Assembly (NCBI GenBank): GCA_943323725.2 | Contig: CALPIW020000066.1 | Span: 1-7,533 of the forward strand | DNA from: Polynucleobacter meluiroseus | GTDB lineage: Bacteria > Verrucomicrobiota > Verrucomicrobiia > Opitutales > UBA953 | DNA: 7,533 nt | Direction: 5' to 3' | Shown here: positions 1-5,629 of the stretch, piece after piece | Position numbering within the stretch: the first letter of the stretch is position 1 | Layout of the letters: each line of letters starts with the position of its first letter | Position numbers and translations under genes: made by a program | The notes under the pieces: generated by a model | The model's database searches: none | Told to the model about the DNA's origin: nothing | Seen by the model: the letters and a program-made list of their open reading frames with translations, nothing else

Positions 1-285
1 GCGAAGCAGGCCCTCGAGATGGGCCTCGTCAACACGGTCGTCCCTTACGAGCAGCTCGACACCGAGGGCGTGAAGTGGGCGCAGGAGATCCTGACCAAGA
101 GCCCGCTCGCCATCCGCTGCCTGAAGTCGGCCTTCAACGCCGAACTCGACGGCCAGGCCGGCATCCAGGAACTTTCCGGCAACGCCACCCTGCTCTATTA
201 TCTTTCGGAAGAGGGCGACGAAGGTCGCGCCGCTTGGAACGAGAAACGCGCTCCGAACTTCCGGAAATTCCCGTGGCTCCCGTAA
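1..285 (+). CDS. menB: 1,4-dihydroxy-2-naphthoyl-CoA synthase (MenB), C-terminal part
   Basis: The last 94 codons of a crotonase-fold enzyme are present; the 5' part lies outside the window. MenB closes the second ring in menaquinone biosynthesis, converting o-succinylbenzoyl-CoA to 1,4-dihydroxy-2-naphthoyl-CoA in the cytoplasm. The visible part follows the E. coli MenB C-terminus closely: a 'GLVNTVVP' strand, a helix with SPLAIRCLKSAFNAE, then DGQAGIQELSGNATLLYY and EEGDEGRAAWNEKRAPNFRKF. The tyrosine after NATLLY and the lysine of EKRAP match positions conserved and functionally important in the MenB family. The C-terminal EKR..F.KF tail separates MenB from generic enoyl-CoA hydratases. 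The stop codon lies inside the next gene's 5' end (13-nt overlap), so the two are probably co-transcribed. I am confident of the family, and nearly as confident of MenB itself. Confidence 0.93.
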   Translation, partial: AKQALEMGLVNTVVPYEQLDTEGVKWAQEILTKSPLAIRCLKSAFNAELDGQAGIQELSGNATLLYYLSEEGDEGRAAWNEKRAPNFRKFPWLP

Positions 286-857
286 ACCCGGTCCGCGTCA
301 CCGAACGCGCCCAGAAGCTCGCCACGGAAATCCTCCGTCCAGGTGACATCGCCGTGGACGGTACCGCCGGCAAAGGCCGCGATACCGCCTGCCTCGCCCA
401 AGCCGTCGGGCCCTCGGGCCATGTCCACGCCTTCGACATCCAACCGGAGGCCGTCACCTCGACCCGCAACCTCCTCGAGGTCGCCGGCCTGCTGGACCGC
501 GTCTCCGTCCACCTACGCAGCCATGCCGAACTCGCGGCGGTGCTCACGCCCGCCCAGCAAGGCAAGGTCGGCGTCGCGATCTTCAACCTGGGCTACCTGC
601 CCGGGGGCAATCCCGACATCATCACCCGCCCCGACTCCACGCAAGTGGCGCTCGACGCCGCCTACGCCGCACTTCGCCCCGGTGGCCGATTGATCTGCGT
701 GGCCTACACGGGACACCCCGGTGGCCCCGAGGAATCGGACGTCGTGCTGAAGTTCGCCGAAGCCCATGCCGCCGCCGGCCTGCACGTCGAGAAGATCGGT
801 TATTACCCGACCCCAGGTAAGCCCTGGATCCTCGTGGTGAATAAGCCCGGGGCTTGA
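273..857 (+). CDS. mnmM: SAM-dependent methyltransferase, YtqB/MnmM family
   Basis: This is a 194-residue class I methyltransferase, the same size as Bacillus subtilis YtqB. That protein is known as MnmM, the enzyme that methylates nm5(s2)U34 to mnm5(s2)U34 in tRNA; the family was earlier labelled putative rRNA methylase. Motif I for SAM is VDGTAGKGRDT (residues 28-38) and the acidic residue ending strand 2 is D55. The family hallmark NLGYLPGG is at 105-112, LRPGGRL at 134-140, and a TGHPGG loop at 146-151. The reading frame runs further upstream, but that part is antisense-like translation of menB. I chose GTG at 273, which overlaps menB by 13 nt, gives the family's usual length and has a weak GGAA 6 nt upstream. 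The family assignment is strong. The exact tRNA substrate is inferred from the B. subtilis protein and is not visible here. Confidence 0.85.
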   Translation: MAPVNPVRVTERAQKLATEILRPGDIAVDGTAGKGRDTACLAQAVGPSGHVHAFDIQPEAVTSTRNLLEVAGLLDRVSVHLRSHAELAAVLTPAQQGKVGVAIFNLGYLPGGNPDIITRPDSTQVALDAAYAALRPGGRLICVAYTGHPGGPEESDVVLKFAEAHAAAGLHVEKIGYYPTPGKPWILVVNKPGA

Positions 858-892
858 ATCGTCTCGTGCTCGGCTGAGGCGTTGAGCTCAGG

Positions 893-902
893 GGATCGAT
901 CC
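893..902. repeat. 10-bp perfect palindrome in intergenic gap
   Basis: GGATCGATCC reads the same on both strands. It lies in the 140-nt gap between the methyltransferase and the antitoxin start. A 5-bp inverted pair (CTGAG 874-878, CTCAG 887-891) sits just before it. No T-run follows, so this is not a convincing intrinsic terminator. It could be a protein-binding site or chance. Confidence 0.25.
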
Positions 903-930
903 TAGACCGGCAGACTTGTCGAGTAGGTTC

Positions 931-954
931 TTCATGCTTGGCTGAAGGCATGAA
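931..954. repeat. 7-bp inverted repeat upstream of the antitoxin
   Basis: TTCATGC (931-937) is exactly complementary to GCATGAA (948-954), with a 10-nt loop between them. It sits just upstream of the -35 element of the toxin-antitoxin promoter. It could be an upstream operator half, or a hairpin in any read-through RNA. The in-frame ATG at 950 lies in the right arm, so such a hairpin would hide that alternative start. Confidence 0.4.
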
Positions 955-962
955 ACCGACAT

Positions 963-991
963 TTGACCTGTGGTCACAAAAGGACTACATT
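963..991 (+). promoter_or_regulatory. Candidate sigma70-like promoter of the toxin-antitoxin operon
   Basis: TTGACC (963-968, five of six consensus bases) is followed by a 17-nt spacer and TACATT (986-991, four of six). A start 7 nt after the -10 box would fall at about 998, on the A of the antitoxin ATG. The mRNA could then be leaderless or nearly so. The spacer and -35 are overlapped by a palindrome, as expected for an autoregulated toxin-antitoxin promoter. The promoter is inferred from sequence only. Confidence 0.5.
964..976. promoter_or_regulatory. Candidate operator for the antitoxin (TGACC-TGT-GGTCA)
   Basis: This is a perfect 5-bp inverted repeat with a 3-nt centre, TGACCTGTGGTCA. 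It covers five bases of the -35 box and the first part of the spacer. RelB/DinJ antitoxins bind palindromes in their own promoters through an N-terminal ribbon-helix-helix dimer, alone or with the toxin. A protein bound here would block RNA polymerase. The assignment rests on position and symmetry; no binding is shown. Confidence 0.45.
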
Positions 992-997
992 GATCGC

Positions 998-1258
998 ATG
1001 AACAAGTCCGCCCTCGTCCGTGCCCGCATCGAACCTACGCTCAAGCGTAAGGCTGAGAAGGTCCTCGCCGAGCTCGGCTTGAACGCCTCGGACGCGATCC
1101 ATCTGCTCTATCGCCAGGTGGCCCTGCACCAAGCCCTGCCCTTCCCGCTGCACACGCCGAACGCCGCCACCGCCCAAGCCCTCCATTCCGCCCGGAAGAG
1201 CCAGGGCACGCGTCGTTATCGCAATAAGGAAGAACTCTTCAAAGACCTCGGTCTGTGA
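998..1258 (+). CDS. Antitoxin, RelB/DinJ family
   Basis: This is an 86-residue protein, the length of E. coli DinJ. The N-terminus ALVRARIEPTLKRKAEKVLAELGL (about residues 5-28) is the ribbon-helix-helix DNA-binding part that makes dimers and represses the operon. It is followed by SDAIHLLYRQVALHQALPFPLHTPN (31-55), the typical RelB/DinJ second half. The C-terminus ends in a KEELFKDLGL helix (77-86) that should wrap the toxin. I chose ATG 998 because it gives the standard 'MNKSALVRARI' start. Longer in-frame starts at ATG 950 or TTG 938 would add residues not typical of the family and would lie upstream of the predicted promoter. An AAAAGGA lies 13 nt upstream, but it would be missing from the mRNA if transcription starts near 998. 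Its stop overlaps the toxin start by 4 nt. Confidence 0.87.
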   Translation: MNKSALVRARIEPTLKRKAEKVLAELGLNASDAIHLLYRQVALHQALPFPLHTPNAATAQALHSARKSQGTRRYRNKEELFKDLGL

Positions 1259-1530
1259 TCAGGATCTCCTCCGGGAAACGCTTCCGGAAAGACGTGGAGA
1301 TGATGCGGCGGCGGGGTAAGGATCTCCGTAAGCTTCGTCGTTGGCTGGAATTGTTGCTCAACGGCGACCCCCTGCCCTCGACCTACCGTGACCACCCCCT
1401 GAGAGGAACGTTTCAGGATGCCCGGGACTCCCATCTGGAACCCGACTGGCTGGTCATCTACGTCCGTGACCCCAAGACCGACGAAATCCGACTGATCCGG
1501 ACCGGCACCCATCAGGACTTGTTCGAATAG
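1255..1530 (+). CDS. Toxin, YafQ-type mRNA interferase (RelE superfamily)
   Basis: This 91-residue protein aligns end to end with E. coli YafQ, a ribosome-dependent endoribonuclease that cuts translated mRNA in the A site. The YafQ catalytic and structural positions are all present: H47 in DHPL, H60 in DSHLEPDW, D64, W65, H86 in RTGTH and F90 near the end. The toxin therefore looks intact and potentially active. It starts with GTG within a GTGA overlap with the antitoxin stop and has no good ribosome binding site of its own, so it should be translationally coupled, keeping toxin below antitoxin. Its arginine codons are unusual: only one of 15 is CGC, with CGG, CGT, AGG, AGA and CGA making up the rest. 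The surrounding genes mostly use CGC, which suggests a different origin. The family call is firm; activity is inferred. Confidence 0.88.
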   Translation: MIRISSGKRFRKDVEMMRRRGKDLRKLRRWLELLLNGDPLPSTYRDHPLRGTFQDARDSHLEPDWLVIYVRDPKTDEIRLIRTGTHQDLFE

Positions 1531-1585
1531 TACCCCTTTCGGCTCCCTTACTTGCCTTCCCGCCTGTTAGGAATACCCAAGGGAC

Positions 1586-2485
1586 ATGAGCGCCCCGCGC
1601 AAAGTCATCCTGACCGGAGCCACGGGACTGGTCGGCAAAGCCGTCGCCCGTCAGCTCGCCGCGCTCGGCTACGAGGTCGTCCCCTTCCGCTCACGCCACG
1701 ATGGGGCCGGCGGCATGAACCATCTGACCGGTCATATCGACCGCGACGCGCTTGAAGGCGCCTTCGCGGTGATCCATCTCGCCGGCGAACCCATCTCGCA
1801 ACGCTGGTCCGCCGCCGCCAAGGAGCGCATCCTGACCAGCCGCCGTGACGGCACCCGCCTCCTCGCCGAAACCTTGGCCGGACTTAAAACTAAGCCCGAA
1901 CTCTTCCTCTCGATGTCCGGCGTCGGCCGTTACGGTATCCGTCGTACCGAGACGCTCACGGAAGCCTCCACCGTCTCCACGGAAGGTTTTCTCGGCGAAG
2001 TCTCCGCCGCCTGGGAACAGGCGACCGAACCCGCCCGCGCGGCCGGCATCCGGACGACTTGGCTCCGGACCGGGGTCGTGCTCGCGGCGTCGAGCGGTGC
2101 CCTGCGCCTGATGTTGCCGGCCTTCCGCTGCGGACTGGGCGGCCCCATCGGACACGGACGCCAGCAGATGAGCTGGATCCGGCTCGGCGACCTGGTCCGC
2201 CTGATCGCCTGGTGCCTGGAGCAGCCCACCCTCCCGCCGGCCCTCAACGCCGTCGCTCCGGAGCCCTGCTCGCAGGCCGACTTCGCCCGCGCCCTCGGCA
2301 AGGTCCTCCACCGCCCGGCCTTCCTCCCCGCCCCCGCCTGGGCCGTCCGCCTGCTCTTCGGCCAGATGGGCGACGAGACCGTCCTCGGCGACCTACGCGT
2401 GACCCCCGCCGCCGCCTTGGCCGCGGGTTTCCGCTTCGAGACGGCCGACCTGCCCGCGGCCCTCGCGCGGGCGCTCGGTGAATGA
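1586..2485 (+). CDS. TIGR01777-family NAD(P)-dependent epimerase (YfcH/SDR39U1-like)
   Basis: This is a 299-residue extended short-chain dehydrogenase, the normal size for the TIGR01777 group (E. coli YfcH, human SDR39U1). The Rossmann motif is TGATGLVG (10-17). Group-specific motifs follow: HLAGEPI..RW (64-74), SRRDGTRLL (85-93), SGVGRYG (111-117), FLGEVSAAWE (135-144), RTGVVL (161-166), GLGGPIGHGRQQMSWIRLGDLV (about 183-204) and a C-terminal DUF1731-type end with GDLRVTPAAALAAGFRF (268-284). The family usually has YYG and WIH where this protein has RYG and WIR. Substrate and pathway are unknown for the family; it is often described as a putative sugar nucleotide epimerase without proof. ATG 1586 has a GGGA very close upstream, which is not an ideal ribosome binding site, but no better start exists. 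A 55-nt gap separates it from the toxin, so it may start a new transcription unit. Confidence 0.85.
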   Translation: MSAPRKVILTGATGLVGKAVARQLAALGYEVVPFRSRHDGAGGMNHLTGHIDRDALEGAFAVIHLAGEPISQRWSAAAKERILTSRRDGTRLLAETLAGLKTKPELFLSMSGVGRYGIRRTETLTEASTVSTEGFLGEVSAAWEQATEPARAAGIRTTWLRTGVVLAASSGALRLMLPAFRCGLGGPIGHGRQQMSWIRLGDLVRLIAWCLEQPTLPPALNAVAPEPCSQADFARALGKVLHRPAFLPAPAWAVRLLFGQMGDETVLGDLRVTPAAALAAGFRFETADLPAALARALGE

Positions 2486-2528
2486 TTTGAGATTGAAGGA
2501 GGCGACGCCGACGAGGATTGTGCCCGTC

Positions 2529-3254
2529 ATGGTCCGCGCTGCTTTCGTCCTCTCTTTCCTCCTGCTCGTCGGCTGCGAAGACGGCTCGCGGGCCGACTCC
2601 CGCACCCTCGACGTCGACGACCCGGAATTCCGTCAGGGCCAGACGTTTCACAAGCAAGGCGAAGTCCGTAAGGCCCTCGAGTGCTTCCTCAAGGTCATCG
2701 ACAACCGTAAGGGCGCCGCGGAATCCCACCTCGAGGCGGGCCGCATGTACCTCGAACTCCAGGATCCGCTGCCGGCGATCTACCACTTCAACCAGTACAT
2801 CCGGATGAAGCCGACGTCCGAGCAGTCGAACATCGTCCGTCAGATGGTGAAGACCGCCGAGAAGCAGTTCATGCAGCAGCTGCCGGGGCGACCGATGGAA
2901 CCCGACGCCCTCGGCGGCGCCGACCTCAACGCCCGCCTGCGTTCGCTGCAACTCGAGAACGAGAAGCTCAAGCGCGAGCTCGCCGACGCGAATCGTAACC
3001 ACAAGGGGCTCACGCTTCCGGCCAAGACGACCGGCCCGGCCGCCGACAAACCCGCGCCCGCCGCCGACGGCACGCCGGGGCGCTTCCGCCAGTACACCAT
3101 CGCGAAGGGCGACAGCCTCTCGAGCATCGCGCGCAAGACCTACGGCGATGCCGGCCCCACGCGCATCTCGGCCATCTTCAACGCCAACCGTGACAAGATG
3201 ACCTCGGTGAACAACCTGCCGAAGATCGGGACGGTCATCCTCCTGCCGGAATAA
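2529..3254 (+). CDS. Lipoprotein with TPR-like repeats, coiled coil and LysM domain
   Basis: This is a predicted lipid-anchored envelope protein of 241 residues from ATG 2529. The start MVRAAFVLSFLLLVGC is a compact lipoprotein signal peptide with lipobox LVGC and acylated Cys16. Two TPR-like helix pairs follow (about 30-96, with FHKQGEVRKALECFLKVI and AIYHFNQYIRMKP). A charged heptad helix comes next (about 132-157, LRSLQLENEKLKRELADA), then a Pro/Ala-rich linker and a C-terminal LysM domain (about 188-240, YTIAKGDSLSSIARKTYGD to IGTVILLPE). LysM domains bind peptidoglycan N-acetylglucosamine, so the protein likely links a membrane to the wall. An in-frame ATG at 2478, overlapping the epimerase stop, would add 17 residues before the signal core. 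I prefer 2529 because GAGGA lies 11 nt upstream and the signal peptide then has normal length. recF follows after 3 nt. The exact role is unknown. Confidence 0.82.
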   Translation: MVRAAFVLSFLLLVGCEDGSRADSRTLDVDDPEFRQGQTFHKQGEVRKALECFLKVIDNRKGAAESHLEAGRMYLELQDPLPAIYHFNQYIRMKPTSEQSNIVRQMVKTAEKQFMQQLPGRPMEPDALGGADLNARLRSLQLENEKLKRELADANRNHKGLTLPAKTTGPAADKPAPAADGTPGRFRQYTIAKGDSLSSIARKTYGDAGPTRISAIFNANRDKMTSVNNLPKIGTVILLPE

Positions 3255-3257
3255 ACC

Positions 3258-4319
3258 ATGCGCCTGACCCGCATCCGGGCGGCCGATTTCCGTAACCTCA
3301 CCTTCGCCGACGTCGTCACCGACGCGCCGCGCGTCTTCCTGCTCGGCGACAACGGCCAGGGGAAGACCAACCTCCTCGAGGCTGCCGCCCTGGTGTCCTC
3401 GTTCCGCTCCTTCCGCACGACGGATATCTCGCCGCTGGTCCGCGCCGGCTGCACCGAGGCCCGCCTCCGGCTGGACGTCCGCCTCTCGCCGACCGAGCAC
3501 TCCGAGATCGAACTCCGCCTGGCCAAAGGTTCCCGCAAGGCCCTGCTCAACGGCACGCCCGTCGCCTCGGTCGCCCAGCACCTCGGTCAGTTCCCGACCA
3601 TCGTCTTTTGCTCCGACGACCTCCGCCTCGTGCGCGGTTCGCCTTCCAACCGCCGACGCTGGCTTGACGCCGCGATCGGCGGCACCGATGCGTCGTACCT
3701 GACGGCCGTGCGCGATTACGGCCGCGCGCTCGAAGGGCGTAACGCCTTGCTCAAGGCCGACGTCCGTTCCGACGAAGAACTGCGCGCTTTCGAGAAAGCC
3801 ATGCTCGCGCCCGCGCAGTTGCTCGCCGCCACCCGGGCGCGCGTGCTGCCCGAACTCGCCACGACGCTCCGCGAGACCTGCGCCCGCGCCGGCTTCCCCG
3901 ACAAAGGCGCCGACCTCCGTTACGCTCCCGACGTCACCGCCGAACAGCTTTCGGAAGTCTGGGCGAAGACTCGCCCCGCCGATCTCGCGACGGGCACGAC
4001 CCTCCGCGGCCCGCAGCGGGATGACTTCTCGATGATCTTCGGCGGCCAAGACGCCGCCGACTATGCCTCCGAAGGTCAGCAGCGGCTCCTGGTCCTCGCC
4101 CTCTGCCTCGCCCGCCTGCAACGCGACACCGCCCGTGCCCCGACCCCACCCGTCATCCTGGCCGACGATGTCCTGGGCGAATTGGACGACACCCGCCGGC
4201 GGGCCTTCTGGGACGAAGTCGGGGAAAAGCATCAGGTTATCGCCACCGGCACGGTTCCCCCGCCTTCCGGCGAATGGCTGACCTACCGGGTCAGCGGGGG
4301 CAGCTACCTGCAGGCCTGA
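3258..4319 (+). CDS. recF: DNA replication/repair protein RecF
   Basis: This is a 353-residue SMC-like ATPase, close to the usual 350-370 residues of RecF. RecF binds gapped DNA and, with RecO and RecR, helps load RecA at stalled forks and single-strand gaps. Walker A is GDNGQGKT (30-37). The conserved FRS-FRT segment is at 49-53, and the family stretch VFCSDDLRLVRGSPSNRRRWLD is around 116-137. The ABC signature is SEGQQR (271-276) and Walker B is VILADDVLGELD (299-310), followed by a D-loop region. All ATPase motifs look intact. It follows the LysM lipoprotein by 3 nt, with a GGAA a few bases before ATG 3258. It is not next to dnaN or gyrB as in many bacteria. The match is clear by motif and length. 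Confidence 0.95.
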   Translation: MRLTRIRAADFRNLTFADVVTDAPRVFLLGDNGQGKTNLLEAAALVSSFRSFRTTDISPLVRAGCTEARLRLDVRLSPTEHSEIELRLAKGSRKALLNGTPVASVAQHLGQFPTIVFCSDDLRLVRGSPSNRRRWLDAAIGGTDASYLTAVRDYGRALEGRNALLKADVRSDEELRAFEKAMLAPAQLLAATRARVLPELATTLRETCARAGFPDKGADLRYAPDVTAEQLSEVWAKTRPADLATGTTLRGPQRDDFSMIFGGQDAADYASEGQQRLLVLALCLARLQRDTARAPTPPVILADDVLGELDDTRRRAFWDEVGEKHQVIATGTVPPPSGEWLTYRVSGGSYLQA

Positions 4320-4334
4320 TTTTGGCGTTGTTTT

Positions 4335-4366
4335 ATGGGGAAACGACCCCTTGGATAGGCCCCATG
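4335..4366 (+). promoter_or_regulatory. secG leader with alternative base pairing and a 7-codon micro-ORF
   Basis: ATGGGG (4335-4340) can pair with CCCC at 4347-4350, forming a short hairpin with loop AAACGA. It can instead pair with CCCCAT at 4360-4365, which includes the first two bases of the secG start codon. The two pairings exclude each other. The same ATG at 4335 opens a 7-codon reading frame (MGKRPLG) ending with TAG at 4356-4358, five nt before secG. Stems are only 4 and 6 bp, so this is a weak, purely visual call. Confidence 0.25.
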
Positions 4367-4792
4367 TCGGACTTCCTTCTCTACGCCTCCGTGGTGGCCC
4401 TCTTCCTCGTCTGCATCCTCGTGGTCCTCGTGATCCTGATGCAGCGCCCCAGCGCCAACGCCGGCATGGGTGCCGCCCTCGGCGGTGGTGCCGCGGAAAC
4501 CGTCTTCGGCGGCGAATCCGCCAACGTCCTCTCCAAGATGACGACCACCCTCACGGTCATCCTCTTCGTCCTCAGCTTCGGCCTCTACTTGGGCTTCGTC
4601 GCCCGCGAAAAGCCGTCCGTCAAGGCCCTCGATGCCGCCGCTACCGCCGCCCCGGCTGCTCCCGCCGCCGCTGCTGCTGCCGCTCCGGCCGCCCCCGCCC
4701 CTGTCGCTGCTCCGGTCGCCAAGCCCCAGTCCACGCCGACCCCGGCCGCCTCGACTCCGGTCAAGCCCGCCGCTCCGGCTCCGGCCAAGTAA
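4364..4792 (+). CDS. secG: Protein-export membrane protein SecG
   Basis: SecG is the small subunit of the SecYEG translocon in the inner membrane and stimulates SecA-driven export. The 142-residue product has two membrane helices (about 5-26 and 58-80). The hallmark loop between them is VILMQRPSANAGMGAALGGGAAETVFGGESANVLSK (23-58), with the QRP and GGGAAETVFG signatures. The Ala/Pro-rich tail after residue 88 is low complexity with several Ala runs. With the standard double-spanning topology it would face the periplasm. E. coli SecG also has a shorter Ala/Pro-containing tail. I chose ATG 4364 because it starts the first helix properly; the frame is open further upstream into recF, but that extension overlaps recF and is not SecG-like. 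Spacing is 44 nt after recF and 6 nt before the next gene. Confidence 0.92.
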   Translation: MSDFLLYASVVALFLVCILVVLVILMQRPSANAGMGAALGGGAAETVFGGESANVLSKMTTTLTVILFVLSFGLYLGFVAREKPSVKALDAAATAAPAAPAAAAAAAPAAPAPVAAPVAKPQSTPTPAASTPVKPAAPAPAK

Positions 4793-4798
4793 GCCGCA

Positions 4799-5629
4799 GT
4801 GAAGCCCGGACTGCTCAGCCTGACCGTCCGCTGGGTAGCCTGCCTCATCGCGCTCGGCGCCCTCGCCCAGCCTAACACCGTCAGCGGCTTCCGTAAGCTG
4901 ACTCAAGAGGACTCGGCGAAATTCCTGGGCGACTTCCGCAACTCACGACTCAGCGGCGACCTTTGCCTGCGTTTCGAGATCACCCACAAGCCCCGTCGCG
5001 GCGAAGCCTCGGTGCCCGTACCCGGCACGCTCTGGGCCAGCTCGGTCGCCGGTGGCCAGTTGCTCCGCGGGGAAATCAAGGACGCCCAAGGCCGCCCTGC
5101 TCTCTCGTTCATCGCCTTTAAGTCGGCGACCGAACGCCGCGTCTGGGTTTCGCTCAAAGGCGCCCCGGCCAAAGAACTCGATGACCGCGCTCCGCTCGTG
5201 CCGCTTGCCGAAGGGCTGCTGATCTCACCGTTCGACCTGCAGATGCCTTTCACCCATTGGCCTCAGGCGACCTACCTCACGACCGAGCGTCGCCGTCGTC
5301 CCGTGAACGTCTACGAAGCGACGAACCAAGCCGGACGTGAACCCGCCAAGGTGACCTTCTCGATCGATAGCGTCTACGGCGTGCTCGTCCAGGCGATCTG
5401 CCAGGACGCCCGCGGTGAACCGACCCGCCAGATGCAGGTCGAGGAATTCTCCAAGGTCGGCGAACAGTGGATGCTGGCCGAATGCAGCGTGCGCGACGAA
5501 GCCAGCCGCGACACCGACCTCCTCCGGATCACCGAGGCCGCCCTCGACGCGAAGTTCGCACCGGAGACCTTCGAGCCGGCGACCCTGACCCGCCCGGCCG
5601 CCCAACCTACGCACTTCCAGAAACTGTGA
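4799..5629 (+). CDS. Exported LolA-like protein (outer membrane lipoprotein-sorting fold, putative)
   Basis: This is a 276-residue protein with a Sec signal peptide (hydrophobic core about 9-22, likely cut after ALA at 23). After it comes a beta-rich body without obvious enzyme motifs. The C-terminal half, with VTFSIDSVYGVLVQAICQD (185-203), QVEEFSKVGEQWMLAECSVRDEAS (213-236) and a final KFAPETF (252-258), has the alternating strand pattern and ending seen in LolA-like 'outer membrane lipoprotein-sorting protein' families. Those proteins carry lipids or lipoproteins across the periplasm in a half-barrel. I call this by fold-like pattern, not by a strong motif, so the transport role is an inference. 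It starts at GTG 4799, 6 nt after secG, with no evident ribosome binding site, and its stop overlaps the nif3-family start by 4 nt. Position next to secG fits an envelope role. Confidence 0.65.
   Translation: MKPGLLSLTVRWVACLIALGALAQPNTVSGFRKLTQEDSAKFLGDFRNSRLSGDLCLRFEITHKPRRGEASVPVPGTLWASSVAGGQLLRGEIKDAQGRPALSFIAFKSATERRVWVSLKGAPAKELDDRAPLVPLAEGLLISPFDLQMPFTHWPQATYLTTERRRRPVNVYEATNQAGREPAKVTFSIDSVYGVLVQAICQDARGEPTRQMQVEEFSKVGEQWMLAECSVRDEASRDTDLLRITEAALDAKFAPETFEPATLTRPAAQPTHFQKL

Noticed and set aside
75..272. Upstream extension of the methyltransferase frame inside menB
   Set aside because: The extra residues are Arg/Pro-rich out-of-frame translation of menB, and the family length fits the GTG at 273.
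843..855. AAGCCC-G-GGGCTT palindrome at the end of the methyltransferase gene as a terminator
   Set aside because: The arms meet with a single-base centre, so the real stem would be about 4 bp, and no T-run follows.
1531..1585. Promoter for the epimerase in the 55-nt gap
   Set aside because: TTGCCT at 1552 has no acceptable -10 box at 16-18 nt; a promoter may exist but the sequence does not show one clearly.
1691..2311. A 206-codon - strand open frame opposite the epimerase
   Set aside because: Gly/Ala/Arg-rich shadow of the epimerase, which shows its whole motif series on the + strand.
2244..4232. A 662-codon open frame on the - strand, antisense to the epimerase end, the LysM lipoprotein and recF
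   Set aside because: It is a mirror of high-GC coding sequence: Gly/Arg/Ala/Glu-rich, no recognisable motif, and an Arg/Gly-rich low-complexity C-terminus. The + strand beneath it holds two well-supported genes with intact motifs.
4328..4356. TTGTTT, 17 nt, TTGGAT as a secG promoter
   Set aside because: Only three of six bases match in the -10 box, too weak to list.
5467..5625. Upstream extension of the Nif3-family frame
   Set aside because: It overlaps the LolA-like gene in another frame, is Arg/Pro-rich, and YbgI-like homology begins at 5626.
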